DNA of 64,000 nt from Paenibacillus tyrphae (GTDB lineage: Bacteria; Bacillota; Bacilli; Paenibacillales; NBRC-103111), in assembly GCF_000722545.1 (NCBI RefSeq), contig NZ_JNVM01000041.1, forward strand, positions 1 through 64,000. The letters are read 5' to 3'. Each line of letters starts with the position of its first letter. The stretch's first letter is position 1. A program made the translations under genes and the position numbers. The notes below the pieces were generated by a model that saw only the letters and a program-made list of their open reading frames with translations, was not told the origin of the DNA and made no database searches. Below, one piece after another: positions 11,757 through 21,141 of this stretch.

Positions 11757-11891
11757 ATGAGACCGACTTTCAAACCGAACGTTAGAAAGCGCAAAAAAGT
11801 TCATGGCTTCCGTAAAAGAATGAGCACGAAGAACGGCCGTAAAGTATTGGCTGCTCGCCGTCTAAAAGGAAGAAAAGTACTGAGCGCATAA
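11757..11891 (+). CDS. rpmH: 50S ribosomal protein L34
   Basis: A 44-residue basic protein beginning [20 protein letters not shown] and ending LSA. It contains the conserved F-R-x-R-M-x-T-x-N-G-R core and has the usual L34 length. A GAGGAGGTG ribosome site precedes the ATG. It heads the conserved rpmH-rnpA-yidC-jag block and is followed at once by a terminator, so part of its transcription probably stops before rnpA. Confidence 0.98.
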   Translation: MRPTFKPNVRKRKKVHGFRKRMSTKNGRKVLAARRLKGRKVLSA

Positions 11892-11897
11892 GACGAG

Positions 11898-11923
11898 AGA
11901 CCACTTCCAAGTGGTCTTTTTTG
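11898..11923 (+). terminator. Rho-independent terminator after rpmH
   Basis: AGACCACTT and AAGTGGTCT form a 9-bp stem with a CC loop followed by six T. Confidence 0.85.
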
Positions 11924-12007
11924 TTGCATTCGTTTAAATCGGGACAAATTCGCGAACGATAGGGAAGCCTAGGCGACCCAAGGATTGACCAAATGGAGCG
12001 ATGCCTC

Positions 12008-12373
12008 GTGGAAAAGAAAAACCGACTGACCAAAAGAGAATATTTCGATAAGGTATATCGTCACGGCAAATCCGCTGCGAATCACCAGTTCGTTCTGTAT
12101 TATAAAGCGCAGCCGCAGCAGGCTTCGTTTCGGCTTGGGGTTTCGGTCAGTAAGAAGGTCGGCAACGCCGTTGTGCGCAATCGGATCCGGCGCCTTTTAA
12201 AGGAGATCGTGCGATTGAACGCTGCCCGGATTCCGGGAGGGCATGATCTGATTATCATTGCGCGGAAGCCGGCTGCGGAAATGTCTTATCACGAGATGGA
12301 AAAGAGCGTACTGCACGTGTTCAAACGCGCGTCGCTACTGTTGCGTAAAGAAAATACTCCGGGACCCAACTGA
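12008..12373 (+). CDS. rnpA: Ribonuclease P protein component
   Basis: RnpA is the protein cofactor of RNase P, which trims tRNA 5' ends. The protein has 121 residues from GTG at 12008 (126 from ATG at 11993). The RNP motif GNAVVRNRIRRLLKE is intact, and SVSKKVG and HDLIIIARKPA are conserved. The GTG start is preferred because GGAG lies 9 bp upstream and the product then opens EKKNRLTKREYF, as in relatives. The ATG is the alternative. Confidence 0.95.
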   Translation: MEKKNRLTKREYFDKVYRHGKSAANHQFVLYYKAQPQQASFRLGVSVSKKVGNAVVRNRIRRLLKEIVRLNAARIPGGHDLIIIARKPAAEMSYHEMEKSVLHVFKRASLLLRKENTPGPN

Positions 12374-12488
12374 GCTTTGCGATGGTTCGCTGCCTCCGGC
12401 GCAGGCGATTCGTGAGGATCGGTTTCTTTGTGTCCAAAGATATGATATAGTTGATTATTGGAAAAGATGATACTGGGAGGATACTCTT

Positions 12489-13223
12489 TTGACGCGTCGA
12501 TTACTGAAATATATACCGCTCGTGTCGGTATTGCTGCTGCTGGCTGGATGCAGCCCCGCCAACGCCCCCATCGACCCGAACAACAGCATGTGGGACAAGT
12601 ATGCCGTAGGGCCATTGGCCAATACGCTCGACTGGTTCGCCAACCTGTTCGGAGGGCAGTACGGATTATCGATTCTTGTCGTAACGATTATTATCCGGCT
12701 CATTATATTGCCGTTGACGTTGAAACAATACAAAAGCTCGAAGCGGATGCAGGAGCTGCAGCCGGAACTGCAGAAGATGAAGGAAAAATATAAAGACGAT
12801 GCGAAGAAGCAGCAGGAAGAGACGATGAAGCTGTTCCAGAAGGAAGGCGTCAATCCGCTTGCCGGTTGTCTTCCGGTGCTTGTGCAGATGCCGATTTTGA
12901 TTGCGCTTTACAACGCGATCATGCGCAACCATCACATCGGCGAGCATTCCTTCCTGTGGATGCAGCTCGGTACGAAAGATCCTTATTATATCCTGCCGAT
13001 CCTGGCTGCGCTAACGACGTTCTTGCAGCAAAAAATGATGTCGTCGCAAATGAACCCGCAAATGCAAAGCCTGATGTTTATTTTCCCGATTCTTATTTTC
13101 GTGATGGCGATGAATTTCGCTTCGGCGCTGCCGCTTTACTGGGTATACAGCAACCTGTTCACCGTTGTTCAATCTTACTTTATTTATGGTGTACCTAATA
13201 AAAAGGGCGGATCTAAAAAGTAA
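12489..13223 (+). CDS. yidC: Membrane protein insertase YidC (SpoIIIJ/OxaA type)
   Basis: The 244-residue protein is a lipoprotein-type YidC: the signal LLLLAGC has its lipobox Cys at residue 21. Five membrane helices follow, with a charged cytosolic hairpin (residues about 85-115) and the conserved Arg in VTIIIRLIILPLTL. It inserts membrane proteins alone or with Sec. In B. subtilis the paralogue here (SpoIIIJ) is also needed for sporulation. The start is TTG with GGGAGG 8 bp upstream. jag follows after 12 bp. Confidence 0.96.
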   Translation: MTRRLLKYIPLVSVLLLLAGCSPANAPIDPNNSMWDKYAVGPLANTLDWFANLFGGQYGLSILVVTIIIRLIILPLTLKQYKSSKRMQELQPELQKMKEKYKDDAKKQQEETMKLFQKEGVNPLAGCLPVLVQMPILIALYNAIMRNHHIGEHSFLWMQLGTKDPYYILPILAALTTFLQQKMMSSQMNPQMQSLMFIFPILIFVMAMNFASALPLYWVYSNLFTVVQSYFIYGVPNKKGGSKK

Positions 13224-13235
13224 GGGTGCGATGAT

Positions 13236-13853
13236 ATGAAGAAAATCGTGGTTACGGGTAAAACGATTGACGAGGCTGTCAAAAACGGACTCGGGCAGCT
13301 GGGCGTGCCGGAGGAACGAGTGAAGATCAGTGTGCTGGAGCAGCCCTCCAAGGGCTTGTTCGGCCTCATCGGGGCGAAGGACGCCCGGGTGGAGCTTGAA
13401 CTGCTGCCCGATGCGATCGAGGAAGCGGTCGCGTTCCTGCAGGAAGTTCTTCGCAGCATGAAGCTGGATGTGCGGATCGAACAAAAGCAGGACAAAGACG
13501 GTACGCAGCTTCATCTGCACGGCTCGGAGCTCGGCATGCTGATCGGGCGCCGCGGCCAGACGCTGGATGCGCTGCAGTACTTGGTCAATATTGTCGCCAA
13601 CCGCTTTTCGGACCGTCATGTGCGCATCGTTCTGGACGCCGAGCAGTTCCGCGAGCGCCGGACCAAGACGCTGCAGGAGCTGGCCGACCGGCTGGCGGAA
13701 CGCGTCGTCCGGACGCGCAAGGAAGTGGTGCTGGAGCCGATGTCGCCTGCGGAGCGCAAGGTGATTCACGCTTGGCTGCAGCAGCACGACAAGGTTCGCA
13801 CGTTCAGTCGAGGAGACGAGCCGAACCGTCGAATCGTTATCGTTTTACGTTGA
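13236..13853 (+). CDS. jag: RNA-binding protein Jag/KhpB
   Basis: The 205-residue protein has the Jag N-terminal domain (residues 1-50, with GLFGLIGAK), a KH-II domain with GMLIGRRGQTLDALQYL, and a C-terminal R3H domain ending in FSRGDEPNRRIVIVLR. KhpB proteins pair with KhpA and control cell elongation and sporulation in relatives. It follows yidC, as in all close relatives, and is likely in the same operon. A terminator lies 10 bp after it. Confidence 0.96.
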   Translation: MKKIVVTGKTIDEAVKNGLGQLGVPEERVKISVLEQPSKGLFGLIGAKDARVELELLPDAIEEAVAFLQEVLRSMKLDVRIEQKQDKDGTQLHLHGSELGMLIGRRGQTLDALQYLVNIVANRFSDRHVRIVLDAEQFRERRTKTLQELADRLAERVVRTRKEVVLEPMSPAERKVIHAWLQQHDKVRTFSRGDEPNRRIVIVLR

Positions 13854-13863
13854 TTGCCACATT

Positions 13864-13905
13864 GCAATGATGTCATGTCCGTAATGACCTCATTGCTTTT
13901 TCTTT
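13864..13905 (+). terminator. Rho-independent terminator after jag
   Basis: GCAATGATGTCAT and AATGACCTCATTGC pair with one mismatch, followed by TTTTTCTTT. Confidence 0.8.
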
Positions 13906-13937
13906 AATTACGAAGAAAGTCAGATAGAGGTGCTATC

Positions 13938-15314
13938 ATGAATCAAGACACCATTGCGGCGATTGCCACCCCGATGGGCGAAGGAGGGATCGCGGTCATT
14001 CGCGTCAGCGGCGATGAAGCGGTACCCGTGTGCGATAAAATTTTTGCAGGGAAATCGAAGCTGACGGAAGTGCCGACGCATACGGTGAATTACGGCTATA
14101 TCCGCGATCCGGAAACCGGTGCCGTAGTGGAGGAATCGCTCGTGACGGTGATGCGCGCGCCGCGCTCGTTTACGAAGGAAGACGTAGTCGAAATTAGCTG
14201 TCACGGGGGCTTCGTCTCGGTGCGGAAGGTGCTGGATCTGCTGCTGGAACACGGAGCGCGGCTTGCTGAGCCGGGCGAGTTCACGAAGCGTGCTTTTTTA
14301 AACGGCCGGATCGACTTGTCCCAGGCGGAGGCGGTCATCGACCTGATCCGCGCCAAGTCGGATCGGGCGTTTCGCATTGCGCTCAAGCAGTCGGAGGGCA
14401 GCTTATCGAAAACGATCAAGGAGCTTCGTCACCGTCTGGTCGAGCTGATGGCGCACATCGAGGTCAATATCGATTACCCGGAGCACGATGTGGAAGAGAT
14501 GACGAACGCTTTTATTAAAGAAAAGTGTGCGGATGCGCTGTCGGATATCGAACGGATGCTGACGACGGCCCAGCAGGGTAAGATTTTGCGGGAAGGTCTG
14601 GTCACGGCGATCGTCGGCCGGCCGAATGTCGGTAAATCGTCTCTGCTCAATACGCTGGCGCAGGAGGAGCGGGCCATTGTCACCGATATTGCCGGGACGA
14701 CCCGCGATGTGGTGGAGGAGTACGTGCATGTGAACGGTATTCCGCTCAAGCTGCTCGATACGGCCGGGATTCGGGAAACGTCGGATCTGGTCGAGCAGAT
14801 CGGTGTGGAAAAGTCGCGCCAGGCGCTGTCGGATGCGGATTTGATCCTCTTCGTATGCAATGGGGCGGAGCCGCTGCAGCCGGATGAGTATGTGCTGATC
14901 GACCAGTTGAAGGACCGTCAAGTAATCGCGATTATCAACAAGCAGGATCTTCCGCAGCTTATTGAGGAAGAGGTTTTGAAGGAAGCATTCGGCGAGGACC
15001 GGGTTGTGCGGATGTCGCTGCTTGCCCAGCAGGGCATCACTGACTTGGAAAAAGCTATCGCTAGTATTTTTTTCAGTGGTCAGGTAGAATCAAGTGACCT
15101 GACGTATGTGAGCAACGCTCGGCATATTCATCTGCTGAAGCAGGCGAGATTGGCCCTGACGGAGGCACATGAAGCAGCGGAGGCTTTCGTGCCGATCGAT
15201 ATGATTCAAATCGACATTCGTAACGCTTGGGAGCACCTCGGAGAAATTATCGGGGACTCGGTAAGTGAATCTCTAATAGATCAGATTTTTTCGCAATTTT
15301 GTTTGGGTAAATAA
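13938..15314 (+). CDS. mnmE: tRNA uridine-5-carboxymethylaminomethyl(34) synthesis GTPase MnmE
   Basis: With MnmG it modifies the wobble uridine of certain tRNAs. The 458-residue protein shows an N-terminal tetrahydrofolate-binding domain, a G domain with [12 protein letters not shown] (G1), DTAGIRE (G3) and NKQD (G4), and the C-terminal catalytic Cys motif CLGK at the very end. Length is normal. A GAGGTG site lies before the ATG. mnmG follows 30 bp later. Confidence 0.98.
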   Translation: MNQDTIAAIATPMGEGGIAVIRVSGDEAVPVCDKIFAGKSKLTEVPTHTVNYGYIRDPETGAVVEESLVTVMRAPRSFTKEDVVEISCHGGFVSVRKVLDLLLEHGARLAEPGEFTKRAFLNGRIDLSQAEAVIDLIRAKSDRAFRIALKQSEGSLSKTIKELRHRLVELMAHIEVNIDYPEHDVEEMTNAFIKEKCADALSDIERMLTTAQQGKILREGLVTAIVGRPNVGKSSLLNTLAQEERAIVTDIAGTTRDVVEEYVHVNGIPLKLLDTAGIRETSDLVEQIGVEKSRQALSDADLILFVCNGAEPLQPDEYVLIDQLKDRQVIAIINKQDLPQLIEEEVLKEAFGEDRVVRMSLLAQQGITDLEKAIASIFFSGQVESSDLTYVSNARHIHLLKQARLALTEAHEAAEAFVPIDMIQIDIRNAWEHLGEIIGDSVSESLIDQIFSQFCLGK

Positions 15315-15344
15315 CTTCTCGTAAAGAGTTAGGAGGTTGGAAGA

Positions 15345-17234
15345 ATGACTTACACTGCAGGTCAATATGATGTCATTGTGATCGGAGCCGGTCATGCCGG
15401 CAGCGAAGCGGCTTTGGCGGCGGCCCGGATGGGCTGCGAGACGCTGCTTCTTACGATCAATCTGGATATGATCGCCTTTATGCCGTGTAACCCTTCCGTC
15501 GGCGGACCGGCGAAAGGGCACGTTGTGCGCGAAATCGATGCGCTCGGCGGTGAAATGGGCCGCAACATCGACAAAACGTATATTCAAATGCGCATGCTGA
15601 ACACAGGAAAAGGACCGGCTGTGCATGCTTTGCGGGCGCAAGCCGATAAATTTTTGTACCAACACGCGATGAAGGAAACGATTGAGAAGCAGGACCGCTT
15701 GACGCTTCGTCAAGGTATGGTGGAAGAGCTGATCGTCGAAGATGGCGTGTGCAAGGGTGTCATTACGAAAAGCGGCGCCGTATATATGGGGAAAACGGTC
15801 GTGCTAACGACCGGAACGTATCTACGCGGCAAGATCATTATGGGCGAGCTGATGTATGAGAGCGGACCGAACAACCAGCAGCCGGCCGTCAAGCTGTCGG
15901 AAAATCTGCGCAAGCACGGTCTGGACCTGGTCCGTTTTAAGACGGGGACGCCGCCGCGGGTGCATGAGGATACGATCGATTTTAGCAAAACGTCGATTCA
16001 GCCTGGGGATGAGAAGCCGAAATTTTTCTCCTACGATACGACGGAGGAAGTACCGAATCAGCTGCCTTGCTGGCTGACCTATACGTCGGAGGAAACGCAC
16101 CAAATCATCAACGATAATTTGCACCGGGCTCCAATGTTCTCCGGAGCGATCGAAGGTACGGGACCGAGATACTGCCCGTCCATCGAAGATAAGATCGTGC
16201 GCTTCAGCGATAAGCCGAAGCACCAAATTTTCTTGGAGCCGGAAGGACGCAATACGAAGGAGTATTATGTTCAAGGGCTCTCCACGAGCATGCCTGAAGA
16301 TGTGCAGCTGCAGATTCTCCGCTCGATTCCAGGGCTGGAGAAGGTCGAAATGATGCGCACCGGATATGCTATCGAGTACGATGCCGTGATTCCGACGCAG
16401 CTGAAGCCGTCGCTTGAAACGAAGGTGATCGATGGGCTGTTTACCGCTGGTCAAATTAACGGCACCTCCGGCTACGAAGAGGCGGCAGGACAAGGGATTA
16501 TGGCGGGGATCAATGCGGCTCGCAAAGTGCAGGGCAAGGAACCGGTTGTTCTGGATCGTTCCGAAGCTTATATCGGAGTGATGCTCGACGACTTGGTGAC
16601 GAAGGGGACGAACGAGCCTTACCGCCTGCTGACGTCGCGTGCCGAGTACCGTTTGCTGCTCCGCCACGACAATGCGGATCTGCGGTTGACCCAAATCGGC
16701 TACGATATCGGGCTGATAAGGGAAGACCGGTATGCGCGTTATCAGGAGAAAGTACGTCTTGTCGAAGCCGAGCTTGAGCGGCTCAAAACGACCAAGACAA
16801 AGCCGACGCCGGAGGTTCAAGCGATGCTTGCTTCGCTCGGCAGCGCCGAACTGAACAACTCCGTCGATCTGTTGTCTTTACTCCGCCGACCGGAAGTGAC
16901 TTACGAGCACATTCATGGCATTTCTCCGGCTCCCTACGAGCTGACGGAGGACATGAAGGAACAAGTGGAAATTCAAGTGAAATACAGCGGCTATATTGAG
17001 AAGCAGCTCGCGCAAGTGGAACGGCTTCGGAAGATGGAGAAAAAGCGGATTCCGGACGATATCATTTACGATGAAATTCACGGAATCGCCACCGAAGCGA
17101 AGCAAAAGCTGGCGAAAATCCGCCCGATCTCTATCGGTCAAGCGTCCCGCATTGGTGGCGTTACGCCAGCGGACATCTCCATTTTGCTTGTTCACTTGGA
17201 GCATTACAATAAAGTCGTTGCAGCCAGAGGATAA
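15345..17234 (+). CDS. mnmG: tRNA uridine-5-carboxymethylaminomethyl(34) synthesis enzyme MnmG
   Basis: An FAD enzyme that acts with MnmE on tRNA U34. The 629-residue protein has the N-terminal dinucleotide-binding motif [17 protein letters not shown], the [11 protein letters not shown] segment, and the GidA-associated C-terminal domain. AGGAGG precedes the start. rsmG begins 2 bp after the stop, so the genes are coupled. Confidence 0.98.
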   Translation: MTYTAGQYDVIVIGAGHAGSEAALAAARMGCETLLLTINLDMIAFMPCNPSVGGPAKGHVVREIDALGGEMGRNIDKTYIQMRMLNTGKGPAVHALRAQADKFLYQHAMKETIEKQDRLTLRQGMVEELIVEDGVCKGVITKSGAVYMGKTVVLTTGTYLRGKIIMGELMYESGPNNQQPAVKLSENLRKHGLDLVRFKTGTPPRVHEDTIDFSKTSIQPGDEKPKFFSYDTTEEVPNQLPCWLTYTSEETHQIINDNLHRAPMFSGAIEGTGPRYCPSIEDKIVRFSDKPKHQIFLEPEGRNTKEYYVQGLSTSMPEDVQLQILRSIPGLEKVEMMRTGYAIEYDAVIPTQLKPSLETKVIDGLFTAGQINGTSGYEEAAGQGIMAGINAARKVQGKEPVVLDRSEAYIGVMLDDLVTKGTNEPYRLLTSRAEYRLLLRHDNADLRLTQIGYDIGLIREDRYARYQEKVRLVEAELERLKTTKTKPTPEVQAMLASLGSAELNNSVDLLSLLRRPEVTYEHIHGISPAPYELTEDMKEQVEIQVKYSGYIEKQLAQVERLRKMEKKRIPDDIIYDEIHGIATEAKQKLAKIRPISIGQASRIGGVTPADISILLVHLEHYNKVVAARG

Positions 17235-17236
17235 AT

Positions 17237-17959
17237 ATGGACGCCGTACAACAACAATTTACCGAACTGTTAAAAGAGAAGGGCATCGAACTGACGGAAG
17301 CGCAGCTTCATCAGTTCGAGCTCTATTACCGGGAGCTCGTCGAATGGAACGAGCGAATGAATTTGACGGGGATTACAGAGAGAGAACAAGTGTACGTGAA
17401 ACATTTTTATGATTCTCTCTCTGTTTCTTTTTTTATTCCGATGGAACACATTCGTTCCGTTGCGGATATAGGATCGGGAGCCGGATTTCCGAGCATTCCT
17501 TTGAAAATTGTTTACCCCCATTTACACATCACGATCGTCGACTCACTCAATAAGCGCATACAGTTTTTAACGCATCTGGGAAATACGCTTGGATTAACGG
17601 ACGTGCGGTTTATTCATGGACGTGCGGAAGACGTTGCGCGGATGCCCGAACATCGGGACCGTTACGATCTTGCCACCGCGAGGGCTGTTGCCCGGCTAGC
17701 TGTTCTTAACGAATTCTGCCTACCCTTCGTGAAATCTGGTGGGAGGTTTGCTTCCATGAAAGGGCAGGACGTTCAAGCGGAGTTAGAGGAAGCGGCACTT
17801 AGTCTTAAAGAGTTGAAAGGTAAATGGAACCATACATATCGTTTTCAGCTTCCTTTGGAAGAATCGACTAGACACATTATCGATATAGAAAAGACAGCTT
17901 CAACTCCCAAAAAGTATCCCAGAAAATCGGGAACTCCTTTGAAAACGCCGCTAGTTTGA
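17237..17959 (+). CDS. rsmG: 16S rRNA (guanine(527)-N(7))-methyltransferase RsmG
   Basis: Methylates G527 of 16S rRNA. The 240-residue protein has a Rossmann methyltransferase fold with SAM motif VADIGSGAGFPSIPLKI and the RAVARL motif. Loss of this enzyme gives low-level streptomycin resistance in relatives; nothing here suggests loss. It ends 3 bp before a perfect parS site. Confidence 0.97.
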   Translation: MDAVQQQFTELLKEKGIELTEAQLHQFELYYRELVEWNERMNLTGITEREQVYVKHFYDSLSVSFFIPMEHIRSVADIGSGAGFPSIPLKIVYPHLHITIVDSLNKRIQFLTHLGNTLGLTDVRFIHGRAEDVARMPEHRDRYDLATARAVARLAVLNEFCLPFVKSGGRFASMKGQDVQAELEEAALSLKELKGKWNHTYRFQLPLEESTRHIIDIEKTASTPKKYPRKSGTPLKTPLV

Positions 17960-17962
17960 CGG

Positions 17963-17978
17963 TGTTCCACGTGGAACA
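17963..17978. promoter_or_regulatory. parS site 1
   Basis: TGTTCCACGTGGAACA is a perfect 16-bp palindrome that differs at one position from the B. subtilis parS consensus TGTTNCACGTGAAACA. It lies between rsmG and noc and should bind ParB (Spo0J) to nucleate the origin partition complex. Confidence 0.9.
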
Positions 17979-18118
17979 TTTTGGAGCAGGCGGCTTCTTT
18001 TTTTGTGAAAGTCAATAATAAACTTCTTCGGAGACTTTTGCAGGATTTTGGGCATATTTGGAGAATTGTTATAGAGTGGAGATTCATTATCGGTGAAAAA
18101 GATCGGGTGGTTATCGTA

Positions 18119-18940
18119 ATGAAGGAACAAATCTCAAAATTGTTTGGTTTTGCTGAAAAGGCGCCGACTGACGAAGTGAAAAATGTTCCTGTCAATGACA
18201 TCGTTCCAAGTCCCTACCAACCTCGAACGATATTTGACGATGAGCGGATTGATGAACTGTGTCAAACGATTAAGACACATGGTGTTATTCAGCCGATTGT
18301 TGTGCGTCTTCGGAACAACCGTTACGAATTAATTGCCGGAGAACGCAGGTGGCGCGCTGTCAAAAAGCTGGGGAATGAAACAATCCCGGCTATTATTCGC
18401 GATTTTAACGATTCGCAAGCGGCATCTATCGCTCTGATCGAGAACCTGCAGCGGGAAGGCTTGACTGCGATCGAGGAAGCGATAGCTTATCAGCAGTTGA
18501 TCGATCTGCACAGTTTGACGCAGGAAAGTTTGGCTCAGCGCCTTGGTAAAAGTCAATCGACGATTGCGAACAAAATCCGGCTTCTTCAACTGCGCGAGCC
18601 GGTGAAGAATGCGTTGATGGAACGAAAAATTACGGAACGGCACGCCAGAGCGTTGCTGGCTTTGGATCAAGAGGAGCAGCAGCTTCGCGTTCTGGAGGAT
18701 ATTGTAAATAAAGAGTTGAACGTAAAGCAAACGGAAGCGAGAATCGCCTTTTTGAAGGAAGCGGCGAAAATTAAAAACAGCAAGACGAAACGAGTCTCGT
18801 TTTCCAAGGATGTACGGTTAGCCCTGAATACGATTCGTCAATCGGTGGATATGGTGACTTCATCCGGCCTTACGATCAATACGACGGAACAGGATCACGA
18901 AGATCACTATGAGATTGTAATTCGGATTCCAAAGCGGTAA
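18119..18940 (+). CDS. noc: Nucleoid occlusion protein Noc
   Basis: A ParB paralogue that blocks division over the nucleoid. The 273-residue protein has the ParB/Srx N-terminal CTPase-type fold with GERRWRA, the helix-turn-helix [21 protein letters not shown], and an N-terminal segment [11 protein letters not shown] that matches the Noc membrane-targeting amphipathic helix. That helix, and its place after rsmG, separate it from ParB. The frame is open to 17981, but only the ATG at 18119 gives the known N-terminus. Confidence 0.93.
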   Translation: MKEQISKLFGFAEKAPTDEVKNVPVNDIVPSPYQPRTIFDDERIDELCQTIKTHGVIQPIVVRLRNNRYELIAGERRWRAVKKLGNETIPAIIRDFNDSQAASIALIENLQREGLTAIEEAIAYQQLIDLHSLTQESLAQRLGKSQSTIANKIRLLQLREPVKNALMERKITERHARALLALDQEEQQLRVLEDIVNKELNVKQTEARIAFLKEAAKIKNSKTKRVSFSKDVRLALNTIRQSVDMVTSSGLTINTTEQDHEDHYEIVIRIPKR

Positions 18941-18962
18941 AATAGAGTGTAGGGATTTATTG

Positions 18963-18986
18963 AAGCCTCGAATGAGGCTTTTGTTT
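18963..18986 (+). terminator. Terminator after noc
   Basis: AAGCCTC and GAGGCTT pair around a GAAT loop and are followed by TTGTTT. Confidence 0.7.
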
Positions 18987-19289
18987 AGCTGTCAGAATAC
19001 ATATTCTCGCAAAAGCATCTATGAATTTCTGATAGTGAGGCCTGATTAAGGTACACAGCATAATGGTTTGTGTAAAAATGGATGGGTGTAGTCTCGTTTT
19101 CTATCGTTTCAAGTTGATTTGAATGGATATAGGGCATCTTTGACATGACATCGATTTGAGTTTTTCTGTCTTGATGGGAATGTTTGAGTTTGATAGAGCA
19201 TTCTATCTTTACTGGAAAAGCTTTAGCTGAGGCACGAACGTATTTTCCTCAAAAAGGCTTCTATTCGAAGAAGCTTTTCTTACCAACCG

Positions 19290-19332
19290 ATCATTGGGGA
19301 GGGAATGAAGCTCTCCAATGATTCTTTTTTTT
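19290..19332 (+). terminator. Strong hairpin terminator upstream of parA
   Basis: ATCATTGGGGAG and CTCTCCAATGAT pair over 12 positions with one G-T, followed by TCTTTTTTTT. No plus-strand gene lies just upstream, so it may end noc read-through or a lost gene. Confidence 0.75.
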
Positions 19333-19420
19333 CGCTACTGTCGCTAGCTGTATGTCTTCTATTCGACTCCTCGAAAGAATCGTTTTTACTCTAGTTTTTA
19401 TTATTTGAGGTGAACAGATT

Positions 19421-20179
19421 TTGGCTAAAATCATCGCCATAACCAACCAGAAGGGTGGGGTTGGCAAAACAACGACATCCGTCAACTTAGGCGCATCATT
19501 GGCATCCTTGGGAAAGAAAGTGCTTCTTGTCGATATCGATCCGCAAGGAAATACGACAAGCGGGCTCGGCATTAATAAAGCAGATGTCGTTCACTGTATT
19601 TACGACGTTCTTATTAACGATATCCATCCGAATGAGGCTATGGCTGACACGGCACTGGAGAATTTGAAAATCATACCTGCAACGATTCAATTGGCCGGTG
19701 CGGAAATTGAACTTGTTCCGACCATTTCTAGGGAAGTGCGCTTAAAAAAGGCACTGCAGCTGGTCAAACATATGTTCGACTACATTTTAATCGATTGTCC
19801 GCCATCCTTGGGGATATTGACCGTCAATTCGTTAACGGCTGCCGATTCGGTAATTATTCCTATTCAATGTGAATATTATGCTCTGGAAGGATTGAGCCAA
19901 TTACTTAACACGGTTCGGTTGGTTCAAAAACATCTCAATACGACGCTGCAAATTGAAGGCGTGTTGTTGACCATGTTCGATGCGAGAACGAACTTGGGCA
20001 TGCAGGTCATTGAGGAAGTGAAAAAGTACTTCCAACAGAAGGTGTATCAGACAATCATACCAAGAAATATCAGATTGAGCGAGGCGCCCAGTCACGGTCA
20101 GCCGATCATTACGTATGATCCGAGATCGAAAGGGGCAGAGGTATACTTGGAGTTGGCAAAGGAAGTGATCGCACTTTGA
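19421..20179 (+). CDS. parA: Chromosome partitioning ATPase ParA (Soj)
   Basis: A deviant Walker ATPase that, with ParB, places origins and regulates DnaA. The 252-residue protein shows KGGVGKTTTSVNLG (Walker A with signature Lys), VDIDPQGNTTSGLG, and DCPPSLGILTVN (Walker B). The start is TTG at 19421 with TGAGGTGA 8 bp upstream. parB overlaps its stop by 4 bp. Confidence 0.97.
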   Translation: MAKIIAITNQKGGVGKTTTSVNLGASLASLGKKVLLVDIDPQGNTTSGLGINKADVVHCIYDVLINDIHPNEAMADTALENLKIIPATIQLAGAEIELVPTISREVRLKKALQLVKHMFDYILIDCPPSLGILTVNSLTAADSVIIPIQCEYYALEGLSQLLNTVRLVQKHLNTTLQIEGVLLTMFDARTNLGMQVIEEVKKYFQQKVYQTIIPRNIRLSEAPSHGQPIITYDPRSKGAEVYLELAKEVIAL

Positions 20180-21036
20180 GCAAAAAAATTGGATTAGGTA
20201 AAGGATTGGATGCACTGTTGCCTGCATTGAGCATTAACGAAGATGACAAAGTAGTAGAAATTCCATTGGCACAGCTTCGGCCAAACCCATATCAGCCTAG
20301 ACGCAATTTCAACGATGAGACGATTCAGGAATTGGCCGATTCAATTAAAGAGCATGGTGTCATTCAGCCGATCATCGTTCGCAGTGTTCTCAAGGGATAT
20401 GAAATTATCGCCGGTGAGCGAAGATTCCGAGCTTCTCAAGTTTGCGGAAAACCGACGATACCAGCAGTTGTGAAAAAATTCAGCGATCAGCAGGTTATGG
20501 AAATTGCGCTAATCGAGAACGTCCAGCGCGAAGACTTGAATGCCTTGGAAATCGCGATAGCTTATCAAGCTTTGATCGATCAATTTAAATTGACACAGGA
20601 GGAGCTGTCCTTAAAGGTAGGGAAGAGCCGTTCGCACATTGCAAACTTTCTTCGCCTGCTGCAACTCCCGGAAGATGTTAAAGAATATGTTTCACGTGGA
20701 ACATTATCGATGGGACATGCTAAAGCGATCGTAGGCTTGAAGGATAAAAAGGTCATTAAAGCTTTAGCCGATACCGCGATAAAAGAGCAGTGGAGTGTTC
20801 GTGAGCTTGAAGAGGAAGTAAAGAAATTAGAAGAAAATGCGGATTCGAAAAAGACGAAGCTGAAGCCGAAGCGTAAAGACCCGTACATTAATCAACTGGA
20901 AGAAAGCTTGAGAGAAATGTACCGGACGACGGTGAAAATCAAACATAGCAATAACAAAGGGAAGATCGAGTTATTGTATTATTCGAAAGATGATTTGGAT
21001 CGTCTGTTGGAGCTGCTCCAAGGGAAAACTTCCTAA
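20176..21036 (+). CDS. parB: Chromosome partitioning protein ParB (Spo0J)
   Basis: A CTP-dependent DNA clamp loaded at parS; it recruits SMC. The 286-residue protein starts with the ParA-stimulating motif KKIGLGKGLDALLP, has GERRFRA in the CTPase fold, and the helix-turn-helix LSLKVGKSRSHIANFLRLLQL. The TTG start overlaps the parA stop (TTGA), showing translational coupling. A parS copy lies inside the gene, as in B. subtilis. Confidence 0.97.
   Translation: MSKKIGLGKGLDALLPALSINEDDKVVEIPLAQLRPNPYQPRRNFNDETIQELADSIKEHGVIQPIIVRSVLKGYEIIAGERRFRASQVCGKPTIPAVVKKFSDQQVMEIALIENVQREDLNALEIAIAYQALIDQFKLTQEELSLKVGKSRSHIANFLRLLQLPEDVKEYVSRGTLSMGHAKAIVGLKDKKVIKALADTAIKEQWSVRELEEEVKKLEENADSKKTKLKPKRKDPYINQLEESLREMYRTTVKIKHSNNKGKIELLYYSKDDLDRLLELLQGKTS
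20688..20703. promoter_or_regulatory. parS site 2 (inside parB)
   Basis: TGTTTCACGTGGAACA has one mismatch to the parS consensus and is placed within parB, mirroring the parS site inside spo0J of B. subtilis. Confidence 0.88.
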
Positions 21037-21046
21037 ATGATTATGG

Positions 21047-21103
21047 TATAGCATACCCGGGTCATGCCTGATAAGTACAGGTTAAACTAGGTATGCTATA
21101 TTT
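21047..21103 (+). terminator. Candidate terminator after parB
   Basis: TATAGCATACC and GGTATGCTATA form a perfect 11-bp inverted repeat, but the loop is 32 nt and the T-run is short (TTTGTG). Confidence 0.45.
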
Positions 21104-21141
21104 GTGTAACGGATCTGAATTGACAGTAGAGGTGAGAACAA

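Larger units (their letters stand above)
18941..19420. other. Intergenic region between noc and parA
   Basis: 480 bp with two terminators, at 18963-18986 and 19290-19332, and the parA ribosome site TGAGGTGA. On the minus strand an 85-codon stop-free run ends at 18985 (internal ATG at 19146), without a ribosome site or recognised similarity. No DnaA box or parS is seen here. Confidence 0.6.

Noticed and set aside
12374-12488. yidD between rnpA and yidC
   Set aside because: The 115-bp gap has no YidD-like frame.
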